Source: Lactiplantibacillus herbarum (GTDB taxonomy: Bacteria > Bacillota > Bacilli > Lactobacillales > Lactobacillaceae). From it: a stretch of DNA of 64,000 nt. Every line of letters begins with the position of its first letter. The first letter of the stretch is position 1. Below are positions 53,609 to 63,406 of this stretch, one piece after another. Position numbers and translations under genes: made by a program. Location: NCBI RefSeq assembly GCF_001039045.1, contig NZ_LFEE01000018.1, positions 129,342 to 193,341 on the forward strand. The letters are read 5' to 3'. Under the pieces are notes generated by a model. The model did no database searches, was not told where the DNA came from, and saw only the letters and a program-made list of their open reading frames with translations.

Positions 53609-54937
53609 GTGAACGAACAAATCAGCGCTGAAGACTTAAATGAAGAAAACCACTTGATGATCGGTGGTGTCGACACATTAACGTTAGTAAAACAATACCA
53701 GACGCCTTTGTACGTCTACGATACGGGTGCCATCCGCACCACCATTAACGCGTTTAAGGCAGTTTTTGAAGCCAACCACGTTGATTATCAGATCAGTTAT
53801 GCCAGCAAAGCTTTTGCGACCATTGCCATGTATCAGTTGATTGCTCAGGAACAGATTCACTGTGACGTGGTCTCCGGTGGTGAGCTCTATACGGCACAAC
53901 AGGCTGATTTTCCAATGGGCAACGTATCTTTTCATGGTAACAATAAATCCGTTGCGGAACTGACCATGGCGTTAGAAGCCGGTGTTGGTAATATTGTGAT
54001 TGATAACTTTTACGAGTTGGATCAGTTGTCACAGTTAGCGGCAGCGCGGCAACAACGGGTCACTGTAATGTTGCGAATTGCCCCTGGAATCGAAGCCCAC
54101 ACGCATGATTACATATCGACTGGACAGGAAGACTCGAAATTTGGGTTTGATCTGAATAGTGGTCAGGCGGACGAAGCGGTCAAGCAAGCACAAGCAGCGG
54201 AATACTTGGACTTAGTTGGGATTCATTGTCACATCGGTTCGCAGATTTTTGAACTCAACGGCTTTGAGATGATCGTTGACAAGCTCATCGGGGTCTTTGC
54301 TCGTTGGCAAACAGAATTAGATTTTTACCCACAAATCATGAACGTTGGTGGCGGTTTTGGTGTTAAGTACACGGCAGCCGATCAACCATTACAACCAACG
54401 GAATTTGTGGATGCCATCGTGAAGGAAACCATTGCGCAAACGAAAGCGTATAATTTACCAATGCCTGCGATTTGGATTGAGCCAGGGCGGTCACTAGTGG
54501 CAACGGCCGGGACCACGCTCTATACACTGGGTGCCTCTAAGGATATTCCTGGCATCCGCAAGTATTTAGCGGTCGACGGTGGGATGGGTGACAATATTCG
54601 CCCAGCACTATATGAAGCTAAGTATGAAGCTGTTCTTGCTAAGGATCCCACGCTGCCAAGTGACCAAGTGGTGACGATTGCCGGTAAGTATTGTGAATCC
54701 GGTGATATGTTGATCAAGGATCAGCAATTACCTGCGACTGAGCCGGGTGATGTCTTAGCCGTTCTTGATACCGGTGCGTATGGTTATTCGATGGCTAGTA
54801 ACTATAATCGTAACCCACGGCCAGCAGTGGTCTTTTGTGAGGACGGTTGTAGTCAGTTAGTTGTCCAACGTGAAAGTTACGCTGATCTTACGCGACTCGA
54901 TCAACCGTTAACATTGCCAACAACAACTAAAGCATAA
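53609..54937 (+). CDS. lysA: Diaminopimelate decarboxylase
   Basis: This 442-residue PLP enzyme makes lysine from meso-diaminopimelate. The PLP lysine is in ISYASKAFAT (about 68). Others are the HCHIGSQI motif, the NVGGGFG phosphate-binding loop, EPGRSLVA, and GKYCESGD with the cysteine from the partner subunit's active site. GTG 53609 is behind AGGTAGG. It is expressed apart from other lysine genes, as none is near. Confidence 0.95.
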   Translation: MNEQISAEDLNEENHLMIGGVDTLTLVKQYQTPLYVYDTGAIRTTINAFKAVFEANHVDYQISYASKAFATIAMYQLIAQEQIHCDVVSGGELYTAQQADFPMGNVSFHGNNKSVAELTMALEAGVGNIVIDNFYELDQLSQLAAARQQRVTVMLRIAPGIEAHTHDYISTGQEDSKFGFDLNSGQADEAVKQAQAAEYLDLVGIHCHIGSQIFELNGFEMIVDKLIGVFARWQTELDFYPQIMNVGGGFGVKYTAADQPLQPTEFVDAIVKETIAQTKAYNLPMPAIWIEPGRSLVATAGTTLYTLGASKDIPGIRKYLAVDGGMGDNIRPALYEAKYEAVLAKDPTLPSDQVVTIAGKYCESGDMLIKDQQLPATEPGDVLAVLDTGAYGYSMASNYNRNPRPAVVFCEDGCSQLVVQRESYADLTRLDQPLTLPTTTKA

Positions 54938-54950
54938 GTTTATCAGCTAG

Positions 54951-55000
54951 CAAGCCCACTAAATTCGTACTAAAGTGTACGGATTTAGTGGGCTTGTTTT
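54951..55000 (+). terminator. Terminator after lysA
   Basis: CAAGCCCACTAAAT pairs with ATTTAGTGGGCTTG, with an inner CGTAC stem, and T4 follows. Confidence 0.88.
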
Positions 55001-55120
55001 GAGTTACGGCTTATCCAGATACTTGCTAAGCAAAGTTCAGAGCTAAAGTGATAGACGGTGACCGTTGAAAAAGGTACCATATAGACTGATTTAATAAACT
55101 GTGGGGGAGTTGTTTGAGTA

Positions 55121-56036
55121 ATGAAAAAATGGCTAACATGGCCAGTATTTTATGAATTGACGGAGATTTATACGGCGCCGCTTAATATTATGTGGTTTGT
55201 TCTCGGGGTGGCAATTGCCCAGCTTTATCTGGGGACGGTCAACTGGATCAACGTTGGCTTATGCCTAGTTGTCGTGTTTATCTTTGATCTGGCGGTTAAT
55301 GTTTCAGATAATTACTATGATTATCAACACGCGGTTGATCGTGAAGGTTACGCGCAAAATACCAATCCCATCGGTCGGCTAAAATTACCAGTCGCCGGTG
55401 TTGGGCGGTTTAGCGCTCTTTTTATACATCGTTGCATTATTACCTGGTATTTGGTTGGTGATGCGGACAGGCTGGTTGGTCTTACTACTCGGAATTTTGG
55501 GTTACCTTGTTGGGATTTTTTATACAGCGGGTCCCCATCCAATCAACGCGACACCGTTATGTGAAACGGTTGTGGCGCTAGCGATTGCATTTTTAATTCA
55601 ACTGACTTGTGTAGTCGTTTCAACGTATGGTCAGCATCCGCTCACGTGGTCGATCGTTGGAATAACGTTCTTACTATGTCTACCGTTGACACTGATCTTC
55701 TTTACGATTCAGTTAGCTAATAATACGGCTGATCGTGATGAGGATATTGCGAACCATCGTTATACGCTAGCTTATTACTTAGGGAAAAAGGGTTCCGTAC
55801 GCTTGATTCAAGTCTTTTTGATTATTGGTGGTCTCTGGCCACTAGTTAACGTGGTTCTTGGACTAGCACCATTGGTTACGCTAGCATCAGTTTTATTATT
55901 GCCGGTTATCTGGCGGGGCATGCGACCATTCTTTGCAGTTCAAGATAAGCAGAAGACGTTTATTGCGACGGTCAAAAGTGCATCATTGTTCTTCATCATC
56001 TATCCGGTTCTATTTGTAATCGGTGCCTGGCTTTAG
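55121..56036 (+). pseudogene. UbiA/MenA-like prenyltransferase, frameshifted
   Basis: The first frame gives the start of a UbiA-family membrane prenyltransferase, with NVSDNYYDYQHAVDRE as the first Asp-rich motif, and leaves the family after about residue 95. The family resumes in another frame from about 55407 (GGLALFLYIVALLPG), with the second Asp-rich motif NNTADRDEDIANHR. Skipping C55406 joins both into 304 codons and gives AGVGGLALF. One inserted base therefore breaks a gene that may have made demethylmenaquinone. The substrate is inferred from similarity to MenA. Confidence 0.85.
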
Positions 56037-56137
56037 CGCCCAAAAGTAAAGCTAACTTAATTTTTAGCGGTTATGATGGTCAATTAGTAAAAAGTGGATT
56101 ATATTAATAGCAGTTTAAAAATTAGGAGCAAGCAGGC

Positions 56138-56917
56138 ATGAATGAAGCAAAGCAGCAACGTTGGATGGCATTTTATCATCTGATTGTGACAATACTGACA
56201 TTGTGGTCAGTGGTCAACGTATTTTTACTGACGTTTCACGTGGGTCCTTGGCGAATTGAATCACAGATTAGTAATGGGTTACTCGTGTTTTTTGCCATTG
56301 ACTATTTTGTGCGGCTGGCCTTTGCGCACGACAGAAAAACATTTTTAATTCATTCGGCATTTGATCTGATGGGGATTATCCCGATGCACCCGGTCTTTGC
56401 ACTATTTCGACTGGGCCGCTTGACACGGATGGTTCAGTATCATCATCTGTTCTGGAAATTAGGGTTAGATGGTAAATGGACGCATGATTTTCACCGTTTT
56501 ATTTATAGCACGGGCTTTATTTACTTATTTTCAATCAGTATTGCGATTATTGTATTAAGCGCGCTGCTATTTTCGGTGTTTGAACATCAAAGTTTGTCGG
56601 ATTCATTGTGGTGGGCGATTACAACGGCGACGACGGTTGGTTACGGTGATGATACGCCGCACACGGCCGTCGGGAAAATCATTGCCGTTGGACTGATGTT
56701 TGGCGGGATCGGATTTATTGGTTTGTTAACCAGTACAATCACGGATTTCTTCACGAACCAGACGAATCAGAATCTCAATAGTGATGATGACACGGCTGAA
56801 CAAAGTCAAGATGACATGCAACAGTTGCTAGCTAAGATTGATCTGCTGACGCATAAGGTCGATCATTTACAGACACAGGTTAAACACCTTGAAAAATCTG
56901 GTCATAAGAAAAATTAA
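56138..56917 (+). CDS. Voltage-gated-like potassium channel
   Basis: This 259-residue membrane protein has about six hydrophobic segments. An S4-like charged stretch FRLGRLTRMVQYHHL is near 90. The K+ selectivity filter is TTVGYGDDTP (about 165-174), followed by the last pore helix. The C-terminal 45 residues predict a coiled coil (LLAKIDLLTHKVDHLQTQVKHL region). This is the Kv-type ion channel family of bacteria. A terminator follows. Confidence 0.9.
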   Translation: MNEAKQQRWMAFYHLIVTILTLWSVVNVFLLTFHVGPWRIESQISNGLLVFFAIDYFVRLAFAHDRKTFLIHSAFDLMGIIPMHPVFALFRLGRLTRMVQYHHLFWKLGLDGKWTHDFHRFIYSTGFIYLFSISIAIIVLSALLFSVFEHQSLSDSLWWAITTATTVGYGDDTPHTAVGKIIAVGLMFGGIGFIGLLTSTITDFFTNQTNQNLNSDDDTAEQSQDDMQQLLAKIDLLTHKVDHLQTQVKHLEKSGHKKN

Positions 56918-56929
56918 GTTAAATATTGA

Positions 56930-56969
56930 GACGTTAATGGGGCACAATTGCCCTCATTAACGTCTTTTT
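56930..56969 (+). terminator. Terminator after the K+ channel gene
   Basis: GACGTTAATG pairs with CATTAACGTC around a loop with a small inner stem, followed by T5. Confidence 0.88.
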
Positions 56970-57012
56970 GTTATGATATAATAATACTAATATCAGTAAA
57001 GGCGGTGACGAG

Positions 57013-57306
57013 ATGGCGCAGGATGTCAGCCGGTGGGTATACTTACCAGCTCCCGAAGTAACGCGGCAAGCAACGTTTAAAATTCATGAAGGTAATTTAG
57101 CTGTGAAGCCGTTGCCGCTAAGTTCATCACAGTGGTTGCTATTTGGGGAACCGCGCGCACAACTTATTAGTAGTACGCCCGTTACGTCGGAGCGCTTAAT
57201 GGTGGTCCGGCGCCAAGTCTGGGATCAACTGGCACCACAGGTCATTGCGCCACCAGCTCAGGCACAACCAGAGATTATTAGTCAGACTAAGATTGTCTTT
57301 AGTTAG
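57013..57306 (+). CDS. Unknown 97-residue protein
   Basis: The frame has a good AAAGGCGGTGA site before ATG 57013 and a perfect TATAAT upstream (56977-56982), and is bounded by terminators on both sides, so it is probably real. The product is soluble, with no signal peptide or membrane helix. It has several Trp (RWVYLP, QWLLFG, RRQVWDQL) and a Pro/Ala/Gln-rich tail. I do not recognise its family. Confidence 0.6.
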   Translation: MAQDVSRWVYLPAPEVTRQATFKIHEGNLAVKPLPLSSSQWLLFGEPRAQLISSTPVTSERLMVVRRQVWDQLAPQVIAPPAQAQPEIISQTKIVFS

Positions 57307-57371
57307 ATGAATTACATAGTATTCATAAGTACAAGAAGCTATTTAGTGTCGGCTTCAAGTAAGAAATGGAG

Positions 57372-57409
57372 GAAACGAGATTGGTTAAGCTAATCTCGTT
57401 TCTTTTTTT
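57372..57409 (+). terminator. Terminator after the unknown gene
   Basis: GAAACGAGATT pairs with AATCTCGTTTC and T7 follows. The remaining 57410-57655 holds only the permease promoter region. Confidence 0.88.
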
Positions 57410-57528
57410 GCAATTATTAAAGTACGTTTGTTAATCTAAAGTTTATTAATTAAAACAAAAACGACTTCGCTGTAAGCTTATGTAGATAGGATCCTCTTTG
57501 AAATAAAGGATTTTATGAAAAATAGCAG

Positions 57529-57557
57529 TTGCCTTTTTATTAGAAAATGATTAAAAT
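57529..57557 (+). promoter_or_regulatory. Predicted promoter of the amino-acid permease
   Basis: TTGCCT (57529-57534) and TAAAAT (57552-57557) are 17 bp apart, about 100 bp before the gene. Confidence 0.55.
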
Positions 57558-57655
57558 GAATCTAATCATTATTTAGCAGCAAACAGTGGAATTGATGTTT
57601 GCCAGTCCAAATAATCAGGCAGAAGAGCAGTTGGTTGATCTGAAGGAGGAATTCA

Positions 57656-59146
57656 ATGCGACATTTATTGAAACGGTTAACGTTAAAAGAGGATCCTAGT
57701 ATTTATGAGGATAAGGACTCACACTTAGTACGAGTGCTAACGGTCAAAGACTTTTTAGCTCTAGGTGTGGGGACGATCGTGTCGACCTCGATTTTTACTT
57801 TACCAGGCGTGGTTGCGGCCAGTCATGCTGGCCCAGCGGTGGTTTTTTCATTCATCGTAGCGGCGATCGTAGCTGGGTTAGTGGCTTTTGCCTACGCTGA
57901 AATGGCAGCGGCCATGCCGTTTGCAGGTTCAGCGTATTCTTGGATCAACGTCATGTTCGGTGAGTTTTTTGGTTGGATTGCCGGATGGGCACTATTAGCG
58001 GAATACTTTATTGCGTTGGCCTTTGTAGGTTCGGGGTTATCAGCCAATTTACGAGGTTTGCTAACGCCATTAGGTTTGACGTTACCAAAAGCGTTGTCCA
58101 ACACGTTTGGGACGGATGGCGGTATTGTAGACTTGGTTGCCGTATTAGTGATCGCATTAGTTGCTTGGTTATTGTCACGGGGCGTTAGTAAAGCTTCCCG
58201 GGTTGAAAATGTGTTAGTGGTTCTTAAAGTATTAGCTATTTTAACGTTTATTGTGGTTGGCGCAACGGCAATTCATTTGAAAAATTACGTGCCATTTGTA
58301 CCAAAATATCATTTGAACGCCGATGGTAGTGCGTTTGGTGGCTGGCAAGGAATCTATGCCGGGGTCTCAATGATCTTCTTAGCGTACATTGGTTTTGATT
58401 CGATTGCAGCGAACTCCGCTGAAGCGAAGAATCCTGGTAAAACGATGCCTCGTGGGATTTTAGGCTCATTAGTCATCGCAGTGGTCCTCTTTGTGGCCGT
58501 TGCCTTAGTGCTAGTTGGAATGTTCAAGTATTCTGCATATGCCAATAATGCGGAACCCGTTGGCTGGGCGTTACGTCAAGCCGGTCATCCAATTGTCGCT
58601 AGTGTTATCCAGGCAGTCGCTGTTCTAGGAATGTTTACAGCGTTGATCGGAATGACTTTGGCTGGTTCACGGTTGCTCTATTCATTCGGTCGTGATGGGA
58701 TGTTACCGAAGTGGCTCGGTAAGCTCAAACACAATCAACCCAATAACGCGTTGATCGTATTGACGATTGTGGCAATTGTGGTTGGGGCGTTGTGTCCCTT
58801 TGCGTTTCTTGCTCAACTGATTTCAGCGGGGACACTGATTGCCTTCATGTTCGTTTCGTTAGGGATTTATGCCTTACGTCGACGTGAGGGGGTCGATATT
58901 GCTGAACCAGCGTTTAAAATGCCGTTTTATCCAGTATTGCCAACCGTTGCTTTTCTAGGCGCATTACTTGTTTTCATGGGGTTGGATATTCAAGCAAAAC
59001 TTTACGCGGGTATCTGGTTCTTACTTGGGTTGATTATCTACTTTAGCTATGGGATGCATCATTCCTATTTAGCTGATCGACACGATGAGCATTCAGATAG
59101 TAAACAAGTGACTGCAGTCGATAAGGCGACTGATCGGCAACAATAA
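57656..59146 (+). CDS. APC family amino-acid permease (cationic amino-acid transporter-like)
   Basis: This 496-residue transporter has 12-14 membrane segments. The first is preceded by LTVKDFLALGVGTIVSTSIF, the APC pattern (GhGIGTGIF-like). IFLAYIGFDSIAANSAEAKNPGKTMPRGI is typical of the YfnA/CAT subgroup, as is AGSRLLYSFGRDGMLP. The amino acid carried cannot be told from sequence alone. ATG 57656 follows AAGGAGGAAT. A long terminator follows. Confidence 0.9.
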   Translation: MRHLLKRLTLKEDPSIYEDKDSHLVRVLTVKDFLALGVGTIVSTSIFTLPGVVAASHAGPAVVFSFIVAAIVAGLVAFAYAEMAAAMPFAGSAYSWINVMFGEFFGWIAGWALLAEYFIALAFVGSGLSANLRGLLTPLGLTLPKALSNTFGTDGGIVDLVAVLVIALVAWLLSRGVSKASRVENVLVVLKVLAILTFIVVGATAIHLKNYVPFVPKYHLNADGSAFGGWQGIYAGVSMIFLAYIGFDSIAANSAEAKNPGKTMPRGILGSLVIAVVLFVAVALVLVGMFKYSAYANNAEPVGWALRQAGHPIVASVIQAVAVLGMFTALIGMTLAGSRLLYSFGRDGMLPKWLGKLKHNQPNNALIVLTIVAIVVGALCPFAFLAQLISAGTLIAFMFVSLGIYALRRREGVDIAEPAFKMPFYPVLPTVAFLGALLVFMGLDIQAKLYAGIWFLLGLIIYFSYGMHHSYLADRHDEHSDSKQVTAVDKATDRQQ

Positions 59147-59150
59147 TCAA

Positions 59151-59204
59151 AAAAGCATCATGACCATCAACGGACACCTAAGTCCGCGTGGTCATGATGC
59201 TTTT
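59151..59204. terminator. Bidirectional terminator, permease and HAD gene
   Basis: A perfect 16-bp inverted repeat (59151-59166 with 59189-59204) carries an inner GGAC/GTCC stem and has A and T runs at the ends. It lies between convergent genes. Confidence 0.88.
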
Positions 59205-59206
59205 AC

Positions 59207-60016
59207 TTATTCAGCTAATGCGAAATAGTCGTTTAAGTAACGAGCAACGCCATTTTGATCATTGTTATAGGCGGTGACGTCATCAGCCATCGTCTTGATA
59301 GGTGCCGTTCCGTTTGCCATGGCAACACCGAGACCGGCGTATTGCAACATTTCCAAGTCGTTGTGTTCATCACCGAACGCAATGATATTGCGCCGTGGTA
59401 TTTGGAAATAGTTAGCTAAGTAGGCAACGCCCTTGGCCTTATGAACACCCTTAGAAGTGATTTCTAGGATAGCGTTAGGACCACCCCAAACGCCAACATC
59501 AACTTGGTCGCCAAACCGGTCGGTAATCCAATCAATAATGGCGGTTCGCCGATCCAACTGAACGAGCAGGACTAGTGAGTTGGGATTACGCGTCAATGTT
59601 GCTGGGGTCAGGCGGGGACTGTCAGCAATTTCAGGGAAGAATTTACCGGCAATCAAATCTTGGCCCGCCGTCATAGTACTATTTTTGTTTTCAGCAATGA
59701 TTTCATTAATACCGAGTTGTTCACGATACTTAACGAGTGCTAAAACAACGGACTTGTTGATTGTGAACTGATATTCTGAATCCCATTCTTGATGGGGTAA
59801 ATGCCCAAGGGAGCCATTGAAGTTAACCATGGGACTCGTTAGGTGCAAGTCATCGTAAATGGCTTGAGAGCCCTGATAAGAACGTCCCGTAATGATACTC
59901 ACAACGTGACCAGCAGCTTGCAGGCGTTGCATGGTTTGAATGGTTGCTGAATTAAGGGCAGATTCAGCGTTTAGCGTGGTGCCATCTAAGTCTAGTGCGA
60001 TTAATTTTTGTTCCAT
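59207..60016 (-). CDS. HAD-superfamily phosphatase, Cof/YidA type
   Basis: This protein of about 269 residues has ALDLDGTTL (nucleophile Asp) at the N-terminus, ITGRSYQG (motif II), a type C2B cap, a conserved Lys in the SKGVHKAKGVAYL stretch, and FGDEHNDLEML (motif IV). It probably removes phosphate from sugar phosphates or from a cofactor; the substrate is unknown. ATG 60016 was chosen; in-frame TTG codons at 60022 and 60025 have a better distance from GGGAG and may be used. Confidence 0.88.
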   Translation of the reverse strand: MEQKLIALDLDGTTLNAESALNSATIQTMQRLQAAGHVVSIITGRSYQGSQAIYDDLHLTSPMVNFNGSLGHLPHQEWDSEYQFTINKSVVLALVKYREQLGINEIIAENKNSTMTAGQDLIAGKFFPEIADSPRLTPATLTRNPNSLVLLVQLDRRTAIIDWITDRFGDQVDVGVWGGPNAILEITSKGVHKAKGVAYLANYFQIPRRNIIAFGDEHNDLEMLQYAGLGVAMANGTAPIKTMADDVTAYNNDQNGVARYLNDYFALAE

Positions 60017-60161
60017 AGTCAACAATACATCTCCCGTTATCTGATTCTTAATCCCTTTAATTTAGCATAATCGGAGGGTAAATGCGAATCATGGGGGCCT
60101 TACAGCGCGTGTAAAGTGTGGTAATCTATTTGAGGAAGCTTTTAAACGAGGAGGATGCGCG

Positions 60162-61532
60162 TTGCAATTACCAGCAGAATTTATTACCAAATATGAACAA
60201 TTATTAGGTGCCGAGGCACCCGCTTTTTTTGCTGCTTTTGACGAACCAGTCGAAAAAGGATTTCGGGTGAATCCAACTAAAGCCGTGACGCCAGCGATGA
60301 CGGCTAAGATGACCGCCGAAGTCCCATACAGTCCCATTGGATACTACGGGAAGGTCAACGGGAATTCATTGGAACATTTGGCGGGAGCGGTCTACAGTCA
60401 AGAGCCTAGCGCGATGACAGTTGGTGAGTTTGCCAAGCCAGAACTCAATGAACGGGTTCTCGATCTGTGTGCGGCTCCGGGTGGTAAAACGACCCATTTA
60501 CTCAGCTATTTGCGTCAAACCGGATTACTGGTAACGAACGAAATCAATCCTAAGCGGGTAACTGCACTGGGTGATAACGTTGAACGCTATGGTGCTCGCA
60601 ATACGGTGATTACTAACGCAACCCCGGATGCATTGGCTAAAGAGTTACCAGGATTCTTTGATCGAATCTTAGTTGATGCACCGTGCTCAGGCGAAGGGAT
60701 GTTTCGTAAGGATCACGATGCGGTTAACTATTGGACACCAGATTATCCAGCCGCATGTGCGGATCGCCAACGCGATATTTTAGCCGCGGCCGTGAAGATG
60801 TTGAAGCCTGGTGGTCATTTGATTTATTCGACGTGTACCTTCGCGCCTGAAGAAGACGAACAGATGATGGCTTGGTTGTTAAAGACCTATCCTGAATTTG
60901 AATTAGAACCATTAGTGAAAACGGCAGGAATTGTCGATGCTAAGCCAGAATGGGCGGATGGTAATCCTGAACTAGCTAAGGCAGCGCGTTTATTCCCACA
61001 CTTAATGCGTGGTGAGGGTCATTTTATTGCTAAATTGGTCTATCACGGCACAACTGTTGCTAAGGATAAGAAAACAGTTCGCGACGAATTAACGGCGACA
61101 CAGCGGCAGTTATGGCAGGGCTTCTTGGAACAACAGGGGAACGTAACCTTATCTGATTTAGCATTACAAGCACGTGGAGATCAGTTATACGGTGTCCCCG
61201 AATTGATGCCAGTAACACGTAAGTTGAAGATCTTCCGGACGGGGATTCTCTTAGGTACGTTCAAGAAGAACCGTTTTGAGCCGAGTTACGCCTTGGCCTT
61301 GGCGAGTGATGACTTAACAATGCCAAAGGTAGCGATTACGCATGATCAGTGGGCCAAATACGTTCACGGAGAGACTTTCCAACTGGCCGATGAAGCTGCA
61401 GAAAATGGCTTCCGGATATTAACGTGCGATGAGTTACCCGTTGGCTTTGGGAAAGTGGTTGGTAAAACCGTTAAAAACTTTTTCCCTAAGGGGTTACGCT
61501 TTTTAGCGACGGATGAAAATGCTAGTTTATAG
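60162..61532 (+). CDS. RsmF-like rRNA cytosine-C5 methyltransferase
   Basis: This 456-residue SAM-dependent enzyme makes m5C in RNA. The SAM loop is DLCAAPGGKTTHL (about 104-116), with catalytic Cys in VDAPCSGEGMF and YSTCTFAP. It lacks the NusB domain of RsmB and has a C-terminal RNA-binding region (about 290-456) like RsmF/YebU. TTG 60162 follows GAGGAGG at good spacing. The exact 16S or tRNA target is not certain. Confidence 0.9.
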   Translation: MQLPAEFITKYEQLLGAEAPAFFAAFDEPVEKGFRVNPTKAVTPAMTAKMTAEVPYSPIGYYGKVNGNSLEHLAGAVYSQEPSAMTVGEFAKPELNERVLDLCAAPGGKTTHLLSYLRQTGLLVTNEINPKRVTALGDNVERYGARNTVITNATPDALAKELPGFFDRILVDAPCSGEGMFRKDHDAVNYWTPDYPAACADRQRDILAAAVKMLKPGGHLIYSTCTFAPEEDEQMMAWLLKTYPEFELEPLVKTAGIVDAKPEWADGNPELAKAARLFPHLMRGEGHFIAKLVYHGTTVAKDKKTVRDELTATQRQLWQGFLEQQGNVTLSDLALQARGDQLYGVPELMPVTRKLKIFRTGILLGTFKKNRFEPSYALALASDDLTMPKVAITHDQWAKYVHGETFQLADEAAENGFRILTCDELPVGFGKVVGKTVKNFFPKGLRFLATDENASL

Positions 61533-61546
61533 TTAATTTTGATGAA

Positions 61547-61578
61547 ACAATCGGCGGATACTTGTCGATTGTTTTTTT
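61547..61578 (+). terminator. Terminator after the RsmF-like gene
   Basis: CAATCG and CGATTG form a short stem, followed by T7. Confidence 0.75.
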
Positions 61579-61704
61579 GATACCATAAATAGACTAATTT
61601 GAGAATTGAATGTTTAAAATCGTTAGGAAAGTGTCTGAACTTAATTTGATAGGATGAAGTCAGTGTTTGAAGTTGCTATCGTACAGTTATGGAGGTGAGC
61701 TGGA

Positions 61705-62205
61705 ATGGAGATAAGCACGGTATTGGTAGATCGTGATGGCACGCTAGGTGGTGACGGTCATTTTAAGACACCTGAAAACTTCAAGCCTTATCCGGGGGTG
61801 GTAGCTGCAATTTCACGGCTAAAGCGACAGCATATTTTAGTGTTGGCAATTACTAATCAGACGCAAATTGCAGCAGGCAAGATTTCAATGACCGAGGTTA
61901 GACAGGGGTTAGCGCAACTGGGTATTACTGACAGCTGGATTTGTCCTCATCAAGCATCGCAACATTGTCAGTGTCGTAAACCGCAACCATTGCTAGTTTA
62001 CGAAGCTCAGAAACAATATCATTTTGACTTAGCGACGACCGCTTATATTGGGGATTCTTACCGCTATGATATGCAACTTGCAGTTAATGCGGGTATGTTA
62101 GGCATTCATGTTGCAACGGGCCGGATAGAACCAGCTGGCAAGCAGCAATGTTTAGAACAACCGGATTTCGTCAGTGCGGTTGATTGGATCTTGAACGGAT
62201 TGTAA
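61705..62205 (+). CDS. HAD-IIIA phosphatase, HisB-N/GmhB-like
   Basis: This 166-residue protein has VDRDGTLGG (nucleophile Asp-x-Asp), ITNQTQIAAGK, a zinc-type loop CPHQASQHCQCRKP as in GmhB and HisB-N, and YIGDSYRYDM (motif IV). Family members remove phosphate from histidinol phosphate or heptose bisphosphate. No histidine or heptose gene is next to it, so the substrate is open. ATG 61705 follows GGAGGTGAG. Confidence 0.85.
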   Translation: MEISTVLVDRDGTLGGDGHFKTPENFKPYPGVVAAISRLKRQHILVLAITNQTQIAAGKISMTEVRQGLAQLGITDSWICPHQASQHCQCRKPQPLLVYEAQKQYHFDLATTAYIGDSYRYDMQLAVNAGMLGIHVATGRIEPAGKQQCLEQPDFVSAVDWILNGL

Positions 62206-62224
62206 TGATTGTTGTTACTAGCAA

Positions 62225-62278
62225 AAATGAGCCGTCATCGCATTATGAAATTTTTCATAATACGATGACGACTCATTT
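62225..62278. terminator. Bidirectional terminator before fni
   Basis: AAATGAGC-x-GTCATCG-type arms (62225-62250 with 62255-62278) pair almost fully. It lies between convergent genes. Confidence 0.85.
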
Positions 62279-62281
62279 GGT

Positions 62282-63322
62282 TTATTGTTTTAAAGATTGT
62301 TTGTAGTTAACAAGTTCTGATGAGAAGATCAGTTTGTCGGCAACTTTAGTGATATCAGCAATATTGGTAACACCAATTAGGGCTAACAGTAGCTTGAGCT
62401 GGTTCTGCCAAGCGTGCAGCATCGCAATCACTTCATCATCAGTGTGGTGTAGCAAGGCGTGAAGAACCACGCCCGCGATCCCAACGGCATCAGCACCCAA
62501 CATCAACGCTTTGATCACGTCAAGCGGATTGCGAACACCGCCCGCGGCAAAAATCGTTAAATCGCTAGGATGGCCTTGAACACTGAGTAAGGATTCAACC
62601 GTTGATAAGCCAAAGTCGTGCAGATAGTCCATATCTCGTAGTGGACGCCGTCGATTTTCAATGTCGACAAAGTTAGTACCGCCGTGGCCACCTAGATCAA
62701 GATAGCGAACGCCAGCTGCGTAGAGTTGCTGCATGGGTGGTCGTGAAATACCAAAACCAACTTCTTTGACGATGACGGGACAGTCTAATTCAGCAACGAG
62801 TTTACTAATGTTAGCTAACCACTTAAAATCGCGATCACCCTCAGGCATGACAATTTCTTGCACGACATTTAGATGAAGTTCCAAGGCATTGGCATCAATC
62901 ATCTGAATCGCAGTGTGAGCGGCCGCTAAGCTGTGAGCGGCTCCCAGGTTCCCAAAGACTAGACCATTGGGATTTGATTGGCGGATATTAGTAAAGGTTG
63001 AGGCAACTGTGGGATCTTTGATGGCAACACTCTGGGAGCCAGTTGCAATGGGTAAGCCACAAGCCGCTGCAATCTTGCCGAGTCGTGCATTGAGCTCGCC
63101 GGTTTGCTTGGATCCGCCGGTCATAGCTTCGATATAGAGTGGGCTGTCCCAGTGCCACTGACCAACTGTTGTGGAGAGATCAACTTGATCTACAGTTGTT
63201 TCTGGTAAAGCATCATGGCGAATGCGCACCTGATCGAAGTCGTTAGGCTGTTCGCCATGAAAGTATTTTTCTGCTAACGAAACGTGTTCGTCTTTGCGAT
63301 GTGATTGTTGACTTTGTGACAC
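62282..63322 (-). CDS. fni: Type 2 isopentenyl-diphosphate isomerase
   Basis: This 346-residue FMN enzyme converts isopentenyl diphosphate to dimethylallyl diphosphate for prenyl lipids. It shows [13 protein letters not shown], the IEAMTGGS region, [17 protein letters not shown], and [12 protein letters not shown] (FMN phosphate binding). It lies directly after phosphomevalonate kinase, the standard mevalonate-pathway cluster of lactobacilli. GGAGGTGG precedes ATG 63322. Confidence 0.95.
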   Translation of the reverse strand: MSQSQQSHRKDEHVSLAEKYFHGEQPNDFDQVRIRHDALPETTVDQVDLSTTVGQWHWDSPLYIEAMTGGSKQTGELNARLGKIAAACGLPIATGSQSVAIKDPTVASTFTNIRQSNPNGLVFGNLGAAHSLAAAHTAIQMIDANALELHLNVVQEIVMPEGDRDFKWLANISKLVAELDCPVIVKEVGFGISRPPMQQLYAAGVRYLDLGGHGGTNFVDIENRRRPLRDMDYLHDFGLSTVESLLSVQGHPSDLTIFAAGGVRNPLDVIKALMLGADAVGIAGVVLHALLHHTDDEVIAMLHAWQNQLKLLLALIGVTNIADITKVADKLIFSSELVNYKQSLKQ

Positions 63323-63351
63323 GAGGCCACCTCCATATCAGTGAGAATAAT

Positions 63352-63385
63352 AAAAAGAGTCTGGCAAGGACGCTAGACTCTTTTT
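63352..63385 (-). terminator. Terminator between phosphomevalonate kinase and fni
   Basis: AAAAAGAGTCT and AGACTCTTTTT are inverted copies with a GC/GC inner pair. On the minus strand it follows the kinase gene, so fni may need its own promoter or readthrough. Confidence 0.75.
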
Positions 63386-63406
63386 AAAAGGTTTAAATAG
63401 TCAGAA

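Noticed and set aside
55348-55564. The tail of the first prenyltransferase frame as a real C-terminus
   Set aside because: The sequence after the break has no family similarity and the other frame resumes the family at once, so a frameshift is the simpler reading.
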